Positions 58,238 through 64,000 of a DNA stretch of 64,000 nucleotides are shown here, in pieces. Both the position numbers and the translations under genes were made by a program. The stretch comes from Candidatus Thiosymbion ectosymbiont of Catanema sp. Cochon2018 (lineage in GTDB: Bacteria; Pseudomonadota; Gammaproteobacteria; Chromatiales; Chromatiaceae), in the NCBI GenBank assembly GCA_011392765.1, contig WYCW01000004.1, positions 884,205 through 948,204 on the forward strand, written 5' to 3'. The notes under the pieces were generated by a model. That model saw only the letters and a program-made list of their open reading frames with translations. It was not told the origin of the DNA and did not search any database. Position 1 is the stretch's first letter; every line of letters begins with the position of its first letter.

Positions 58238-59284
58238 ATGGCCGACTGTCAGAAGCACTTTTTTTGCGTCCCTGCAAGTGACTACAAACCGGTCAAGGCC
58301 GCGACACTCGCGCTGGCCAGCCTGATCTTCATGGTCGCGTCCGGTGCTGTAGGCTTCACGCTGGGCGGGATCGTGGGAGGGGCGCTGTGGATCGCGGCGG
58401 TGTTCGATCTGTGCCACTACTTACATGGAGGCAAGCTGATCTGCCACAAGAAGAAGGTCTGCGCCATCGGGAGCGTGGCCAAGGAGCATCCCGTAGGCAG
58501 CGACAAATCTGGTCTGGAGAAGATGGACGACGATTTTACTTTCGACCTGATCATCTCGCCGCACGCGGCGGTGGAGACCAAATCGGACATGATCTCGACC
58601 GATCCCAACCAAGGTAAGTTGATTGAGGACCGGCCCGGGCCGCTGGGGATCGGGCTGGAATATGATGGGGTGAGCGTGACATTTCCCGGGATCAATGACG
58701 AGAACTATGTCGAAACTGAGGTGTTGCATTGCGAGATCAAGGGCTGCCGGGTACATGACGTGTGCATCGTGCTCAAAGTGATGTCGTTTCCCACCGCGGC
58801 GGCGGCGGTCTGGTGCTCGATCCCAATAATCGGCTGGATAAGCTGCTCAGTCGCTCTTCTGGTCGCGGCCATCATCACGCTTGTCGTGGGTGGCATCGTC
58901 TGGGCTGCGACCCACAACGGCGCGCTGTCGGATGTGATGGACCCGAATGCTGGCGATCTTGTGCCTGCCGATAACAAAGGACAGGGTGGTGACATTGTTC
59001 TGGTGCGCGGGGATTGGGTCTATGACGCCGGCCATGCGGGGTGGAATGAGATTCAGCCGGTCCGTTACGCGCAGAAACTGACGATTCCGGACAAGTTCCA
59101 CGGCGCCGCTAAGGCGAGTGCAGCGCTGGTGGCCGACTTCAAGAGAGAGGTGCTCGATCCCTGGTGTTACGAGTCCGGCAAGACCGAGGATCCGTTGGTC
59201 ATTGAGAACCAAAAAAGGCCGGAAAACCGGTGGCACATCCATCCGTCGATCGATGGGTGCAGAGAGCAACCCGTAATCAAGTAA
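58238..59284 (+). CDS. hypothetical membrane protein
   Basis: 348 aa with two hydrophobic segments; starts 2 bp after upstream stop. Confidence 0.65.
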   Translation: MADCQKHFFCVPASDYKPVKAATLALASLIFMVASGAVGFTLGGIVGGALWIAAVFDLCHYLHGGKLICHKKKVCAIGSVAKEHPVGSDKSGLEKMDDDFTFDLIISPHAAVETKSDMISTDPNQGKLIEDRPGPLGIGLEYDGVSVTFPGINDENYVETEVLHCEIKGCRVHDVCIVLKVMSFPTAAAAVWCSIPIIGWISCSVALLVAAIITLVVGGIVWAATHNGALSDVMDPNAGDLVPADNKGQGGDIVLVRGDWVYDAGHAGWNEIQPVRYAQKLTIPDKFHGAAKASAALVADFKREVLDPWCYESGKTEDPLVIENQKRPENRWHIHPSIDGCREQPVIK

Positions 59285-59290
59285 TCAGGC

Positions 59291-60016
59291 ATGGAGTCGC
59301 TGGCGCTTCTGGAAGTGGTGGTCGTAGCGGTGGCGGCGGGGATGTCCTTTGTCGTCTCTGCCTCGGTGGGGCTCGGTGGCTCACTGTTGCTGGTTCCGGT
59401 TTTGGTCCTCATCCTGGGACCCAAAGAGGGGGTTGGCCTGGCTGCCCTGCTGCTGGGCAGCAACAACGTGTTCAAGGTAATCGCATATCGGCGGACGATT
59501 CCCTTTCGCGCAGCGGCGATGATCATCCTGCTGATTGCGGCAGGGGCGGCGCTGGGCGCGACCGCGATGGTTCACTCTCCGCCCGAGATCGTGGCTTCCG
59601 GGGTATTTGTTGCCTTTCTCGGAACGTTCGTGATGGAGCGGACGAGGTTCGATCTCGGCCGCACCATGTTCGCGCCGGTTCTTGCCTTCGCCTCGGGCGC
59701 GACCTCGGGCTTTTCTGGCACCTCCGGTCCGCTCAAGGGCGCTGCGATTCGCAATCTCGATGTCGACCGCGCGCATTTCGCTGGGGCGGCTTCGGTGGCC
59801 TCGTTGGTGGGCGATCTAACGAAAACGACGGTGTTTGCCCATGCGCAGCTTCTAGACGGTTGGGCGCTGACGATTCTAGTGATAGTGCTGCCATTGATGC
59901 TCCTGGGCACCTTGTCCGGGTTTCGCCTGAATCGACAACTGGGCGAGCGTGCATTCACCGTGTTTTTCTGGATTGTCATGGTTGGCTACGGCATGCGGCT
60001 TCTGACCAGCGTTTGA
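59291..60016 (+). CDS. sulfite exporter TauE/SafE family protein
   Basis: MSFVVSASVGLGGSLLLVPVLVLILGPKEGVGLAALLLGSNNVFKVIAYRRTIPFR...GFSGTSGPLKGAAIRN. Confidence 0.85.
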   Translation: MESLALLEVVVVAVAAGMSFVVSASVGLGGSLLLVPVLVLILGPKEGVGLAALLLGSNNVFKVIAYRRTIPFRAAAMIILLIAAGAALGATAMVHSPPEIVASGVFVAFLGTFVMERTRFDLGRTMFAPVLAFASGATSGFSGTSGPLKGAAIRNLDVDRAHFAGAASVASLVGDLTKTTVFAHAQLLDGWALTILVIVLPLMLLGTLSGFRLNRQLGERAFTVFFWIVMVGYGMRLLTSV

Positions 60017-60352
60017 CTTACGCATTCGAGCCTACAATTGAAATCGCGGGAAATAAGGGACAGACCACGTTTATAATCGGAATCAATGCAACTTTCGACT
60101 AACATGTCAAATCAACCCGACGAGCGGATTATTTGCGACGTTAGCCCTCTATAAAAGGCCCCACAATAAGTCAAATTAAGCAAGCAACAGAAAGTCACCG
60201 TAAACAGTGCAGAAGACATCTATCCGATCATGCGCCAAATTCTCCGGAGAGAGAATCAACCACTATGGACTGAAAGTCCATAGTATGGAGTGCGACTGAA
60301 AGTCGCTATTTCGGCTAAAGCCGACTGAATGTCAGCCCAAAATGACTCAAGG

Positions 60353-60523
60353 TTACCCTATCTCGATGATTTCGATCCCTTTAGCATCACAGATTTGTTG
60401 AATTAACGTCCGCACTCGCTTCCCAACATCCTTTGTCAATACCTTATATCTGTACTTGGTGATCCAGACAAGGTGAACCCTTAAGTCATGTACCGTATGC
60501 GATGATCTTCTGTAAGACCTCAT
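60353..60523 (-). pseudogene. IS200/IS605 TnpA (Y1 transposase) fragment
   Basis: reverse strand MRSYRRSSHTVHDLRVHLVWITKYRYKVLTKDVGKRVRTLIQQICDAKGIEIIEIG*. Confidence 0.85.
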
Positions 60524-60657
60524 GAATGAGAGTAGACTAAAAGTCTTGCACTAAAGTGCATAGTTTTTACTAACGTATTGGGACAATAAAATTGGGCATT
60601 GGCCTTCTGGCAGCTTGCCTCATCGACTAGTGCCTGATAGAGGAGGGTATCATAAAT

Positions 60658-61188
60658 ATGCACCTTAAAAGCGTTTTCTTCGTATGCGCCCTAGTGGCTC
60701 TACCCTTGGGATGTGTTTTTTCGTCTGACGATAATTGTGCTCGTTTTGAACATTTGGATAAACAATGCGAAGAAGCCAAGCACGGAACATTGAGTCTTCA
60801 TATAGGAAACTACAGCGATCCTTTGACGAACTCTTACTTGTTCGGTTGTGCGGCTTCAGTAGTCATACCCGATGTAAGCATGATTAGCGGGGAAAGTAAG
60901 AGCAAGAAAGAAAGGCTAGCAGAAAAAGTGGAAAAGGCTAAAGTTGCTGACTTTTTGTTATCAAGGGGTATAGATCCAAATTATAAGAATGAATATGGAG
61001 ATAATTTGTTGATGTTAGTTGTTTCTTCCTTTTTGCCTGATGAGTGGAAGGAGGATACTGTTAGAGTGTTAATAAAGAAGGGAGTAAATATTCGTGAGAA
61101 AAATTCCAATGGGGATACAGTTATGGATTCAGCAGAGCACCGGGGAGCTCCCGGAGTGATTAAGATATTGTCAGAGTATAAAAATTAA
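60658..61188 (+). CDS. ankyrin-repeat-like lipoprotein (cassette ORF)
   Basis: MHLKSVFFVCALVALPLGCVFSS lipobox; GIDPNYKNEYGDNLLMLVVSS / GVNIREKNSNGDTVMDSAEHRGAPGVIKIL. Confidence 0.7.
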   Translation: MHLKSVFFVCALVALPLGCVFSSDDNCARFEHLDKQCEEAKHGTLSLHIGNYSDPLTNSYLFGCAASVVIPDVSMISGESKSKKERLAEKVEKAKVADFLLSRGIDPNYKNEYGDNLLMLVVSSFLPDEWKEDTVRVLIKKGVNIREKNSNGDTVMDSAEHRGAPGVIKILSEYKN

Positions 61189-61189
61189 G

Positions 61190-61264
61190 GCATAACACTA
61201 CGCTCAACCCGACCGACCAAAAGCGCTGCCGCGCTTTGGTCGGCGGGTTAGCTTGGCGTTATGC
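61190..61264 (+). repeat. attC-like site
   Basis: gcataacactacgctcaacccgaccgacc...ggtcggcgggttagcttggcgttatgc. Confidence 0.8.
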
Positions 61265-61328
61265 GATACAAAATTTCCGGGTAACCAGATAAAATAATGC
61301 ATGTTTTCAGATGGCGAGGTGTATTGGC

Positions 61329-61532
61329 ATGGGCTTGGAAAAGGAAAGAAATAATGAAAAAAAGACTGCGCTTTCGTTAGAAGAAAAAAAGAAGATTTTC
61401 GATGGGTCTAAATATGAAAGTTTTGTGAAAAGCTCCAGATTGGAAGGAGTAAAAATTATTCCTGTAAATAATACCCTTGATGAGATAGTAAAGAAATATG
61501 AAATAATTGGGGCTAACGTGGATGGAAGGTAA
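61329..61532 (+). CDS. YhfG-like antitoxin
   Basis: LSLEEKKKIFDGSKYESFVKSSRLEGVKIIPVNNTLDEIVKKY; SRLEGV motif; overlaps Fic start. Confidence 0.65.
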   Translation: MGLEKERNNEKKTALSLEEKKKIFDGSKYESFVKSSRLEGVKIIPVNNTLDEIVKKYEIIGANVDGR

Positions 61533-62115
61533 ATATGGGGCTGGGCAAGATCCATACTGTTACCCAGGCACAAAAATATTAATAAATAAATTTAATATAA
61601 AAGATGAAAGCACCCTTCAAGAGGCAGAAAGAGAAATTACCACTATTGCTTTAAGAGGGATATCATTCTCCCCACCACCATATGACTTAAACTACCTAAA
61701 AGAAATACATCGTTTGCTATTCTCGCATATTTATGATTGGGCAGGTGAAGTGAGGAGCATTGATATTTCAAAAGAAGAAACAAGATTCTGCACAAGCTCA
61801 AGAATCGAGCCCGAAGCAGATAAGATTCTCAATTCTCTTAGAGATAAAGAATATTTAGTAAATACTTCCAAAGCTGAGCTAATTACGCAAATGGCTGAAT
61901 TATATGCAGACCTTAATATGATTCATCCGTTTAGGGAAGGGAATGGCGGAACTCAGAGAATATTATTTGAGCATATAGCATTAAATTGTGGTTACACTAT
62001 TGATTGGGGAGTCGTTTCAACAGAAGAATGGACTACAGCAAATGCTCATGGAGCTAACTGTAATTTTGGGTTGCTTGAAGCAATATTCCAATCAGCTTTG
62101 AATGAAATCGCATAA
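61522..62115 (+). CDS. Fic/DOC family protein
   Basis: LKEIHRLLFSHIYDWAGEVRSIDISKEETRFCTS...NMIHPFREGNGGTQRILFEHIALNCGYTIDW. Confidence 0.92.
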   Translation: MEGKYGAGQDPYCYPGTKILINKFNIKDESTLQEAEREITTIALRGISFSPPPYDLNYLKEIHRLLFSHIYDWAGEVRSIDISKEETRFCTSSRIEPEADKILNSLRDKEYLVNTSKAELITQMAELYADLNMIHPFREGNGGTQRILFEHIALNCGYTIDWGVVSTEEWTTANAHGANCNFGLLEAIFQSALNEIA

Positions 62116-62181
62116 CATTATGCTGCACCCGACCCTACGGTCGCTACCGCTCCCTTCGGGCGGGTGAGCTTAACGTTAGGC
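62110..62181 (+). repeat. attC-like site
   Basis: gcataacattatgctgcacccgacc...cgggtgagcttaacgttaggc. Confidence 0.85.
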
Positions 62182-62200
62182 GTAAAAGTTAGGAAGCAAC

Positions 62201-62500
62201 ATGGTAGAGATTATCAACATTGATAGTTTTAGGTGTACCAATCATAGTGCGAGTCGGCCGACATTAGCCTCTGGTCGGTTTGATGCCTACAATCCTTGCT
62301 CATGGTGTGAAAACAGAAAAATCAAGGGTAAATCTGGCTCAATCTTCCACTACGTTGAATATGGGCATTGGGAGTTCCCGTTTATAGCAGAAGCAAACTG
62401 TCAGAATTTTTCGTTATTCAACTTACAAGCACACAGAAACCTGCACGGCGGCGTTTTGCTATCCCGACCGTTTCAGACACCAAAACAGGCAATCGCCTAA
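62201..62500 (+). CDS. small hypothetical cassette protein
   Basis: 99-aa ORF between attC-like sites; its 3' end is also present inverted at 1-75. Confidence 0.5.
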   Translation: MVEIINIDSFRCTNHSASRPTLASGRFDAYNPCSWCENRKIKGKSGSIFHYVEYGHWEFPFIAEANCQNFSLFNLQAHRNLHGGVLLSRPFQTPKQAIA

Positions 62501-62616
62501 CAACAACGTCAGTGCAACAGGAGACGCGCCGCCTATCGAGACGCTGAACGCAGATAAACCTCCATTGCCCCCATCCATGGGGGCAATGGATGTTGCTGGT
62601 TAGCTCCCCGTTAGCG
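62495..62616 (+). repeat. attC-like site
   Basis: gcctaacaacaacgtcagtgcaacagg...gttgctggttagctccccgttagcg. Confidence 0.7.
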
Positions 62617-62664
62617 GCAAATGTGCAACGAACCAAAATATGATAAAAACACAGAATCAGAGTC

Positions 62665-62892
62665 ATGTCACAACTAGATATCGTCAAAGAAACAATCGCT
62701 TATCTGAAGTTCTGGCTGGGGGTCTTGGTCGTTTCAGATATCTCTCTTGTTGGTTGGCTCTTGACAAATGCTGGGACGAAATCTGACCTGAAAACAGGAG
62801 GTGCTATACTTGGAACTATCATAATTACCGTTGCGGTACTTTTCGTGCACAAGAAAATCGAGCATTTAATATCAACCCTTGAGGACTTATAA
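62665..62892 (+). CDS. small two-TM hypothetical cassette protein
   Basis: AYLKFWLGVLVVSDISLVGWLLTN...GGAILGTIIITVAVLFVHKKIEHL. Confidence 0.6.
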   Translation: MSQLDIVKETIAYLKFWLGVLVVSDISLVGWLLTNAGTKSDLKTGGAILGTIIITVAVLFVHKKIEHLISTLEDL

Positions 62893-62987
62893 ATGGATAT
62901 TCTGTCAACGATTGTCTTGGTTGTTGTTATAAGTGTTTTCGCTTTCATTGCATATGATGCAGCCCATGGCAAATAGCCGCTAACAAT

Positions 62988-63071
62988 AGCGTTAACCTGA
63001 CCGCGTACTGGCTAGACGGAAGCGTAGCGACGGTCAGCCAGTACGCGGTCAGGTTACGCTTGTCGTTATGT
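62988..63071 (+). repeat. attC-like site
   Basis: cgctaacaatagcgttaacctgaccgcgtactgg...ccagtacgcggtcaggttacgcttgtcgttatgt. Confidence 0.85.
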
Positions 63072-63368
63072 GTCTGAAAACTGAGATTCAGCATCCATGT
63101 TTTTATGAAGTATGCGAATAATTATAATCTTACTTTTCGTGCCATCGCGATAAAAAATAATATGACTTCCTTGAGGGAATTTTTTGAAACCAAGTTTTAT
63201 GTAATCACATTTCTTTCCAACAGATGGGGTGTCGGCTAAAAAATGAAAAGCATCGTCAAATTGCTTCATATACAAATACCGCTGGTTTCGGCCCCAACGT
63301 TTTTCAGTGAATTTAGCAATTCCTCTCAGGTCTTGCTTTGCTTCCCGAGTTAATTCAAATTCTTTCAT
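63066..63368 (-). CDS. parE: ParE/RelE-family toxin
   Basis: MKEFELTREAKQDLRGIAKFTEKRWGRNQRYLYMKQFDDAFHFLADTPSVGKKCDYIKLGFKKFPQGSHIIFYR. Confidence 0.92.
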   Translation of the reverse strand: MKEFELTREAKQDLRGIAKFTEKRWGRNQRYLYMKQFDDAFHFLADTPSVGKKCDYIKLGFKKFPQGSHIIFYRDGTKSKIIIIRILHKNMDAESQFSDT

Positions 63369-63607
63369 TCATCAATTTCGCTATCAAGTTCGGCCATAAA
63401 TTCATCGTAGTTATAATCCGCAATACCACTTTGCTCACCTTCATCCAGGGCTTTTCTCAAAGTTTGCAATTTTGTTTCTGTATTTTCAAGCAGCCTAAGT
63501 GCTACTCTTACTACTTCACTGGCCGAGCCAAACCGGCCGCTTTCAATCTGGCTAGCAATAAAACCATCAAAATGTTCACCCAATGTAACACGAGTATTTT
63601 TAGCCAT
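63365..63607 (-). CDS. parD: ParD-family antitoxin
   Basis: MAKNTRVTLGEHFDGFIASQIESGRFGSASEVVRVALRLLENTETKLQTLRKALDEGEQSG. Confidence 0.93.
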   Translation of the reverse strand: MAKNTRVTLGEHFDGFIASQIESGRFGSASEVVRVALRLLENTETKLQTLRKALDEGEQSGIADYNYDEFMAELDSEIDE

Positions 63608-63686
63608 AACGCACCTCTCGAATACCAATATATACTCAATTATGGTACAAAGCACATAACAAGGCAAATCCAGTCGACTTGCAAGA

Positions 63687-63856
63687 CAATGCCATTAAGT
63701 TAAGCGCTACCGGTCGGCAAAGTAAGAGAAGAAACTACGAATCACGCGAATCCTCGCGAATAAGATCCCTCCCTTCGGTTCGGGATGGCAATTTCGCGGA
63801 AATTCGCGTGATTCGTAGTTTTCTCTAAGTGGCCAACAGCTAACTTAATGGCATTG
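63687..63856. mobile_element. 170-bp MITE (same family as 2686-2827) with 10-bp TSD
   Basis: acttgcaaga-caatgccattaagttaagc...gctaacttaatggcattg-acttgcaaga. Confidence 0.92.
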
Positions 63857-64000
63857 ACTTGCAAGATATATCTCACACATCCTGAAAGTGCAGTAGATGT
63901 GTATTTGGTAGTGGTAAATACCAGAGTGATGTAGTAAAATATCAATTCTTAGTCATTCAAGGCAATGCGATTTTTAGCATCTATTTGGTACTAAATTTCA

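Overview
This is a gammaproteobacterium-like chromosomal window (organism inferred only from gene content). It carries a conserved backbone: tRNA-Glu, tRNA-Ala, moaD-moeA, uvrA, an Lpd-like oxidoreductase, coq7, mdh, yyaL-like, lgt, phasin-phaR, an antiporter, ampD, fadL, thrC, an isopropylmalate/citramalate synthase, and rpsF-rpsR-DUF2232-rplI-dnaB. Superimposed on it is a very dense load of small non-autonomous mobile elements. Accessory content includes five toxin-antitoxin modules, an R-M/defence-like stretch at ~31-46 kb with three DNA methyltransferases, a GHKL-ATPase/PD-(D/E)XK fusion coupled to a methyltransferase, an integron-like cassette array at ~60.6-63.7 kb, and an orphan type I-E-like CRISPR repeat. 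Main observations: (1) dnaB holds a ~550-aa intein that itself carries a 163-bp MITE inserted in frame (165 bp including the TA duplication); (2) a modular family of CTAG-bounded elements has constant ends and exchangeable hairpin interiors, with an internal empty-site control, and several copies sit exactly on TAG stop codons; (3) MITE insertions with exact target-site duplications disrupt parE and a DUF2236 gene and split higB from higA, and removing each in silico restores the ancestral frame or spacing; (4) the GHKL-nuclease + methyltransferase cassette; (5) a four-gene DUF1538/DUF1538/PII-like/CBS operon. All calls come from reading the sequence; no database search was run.
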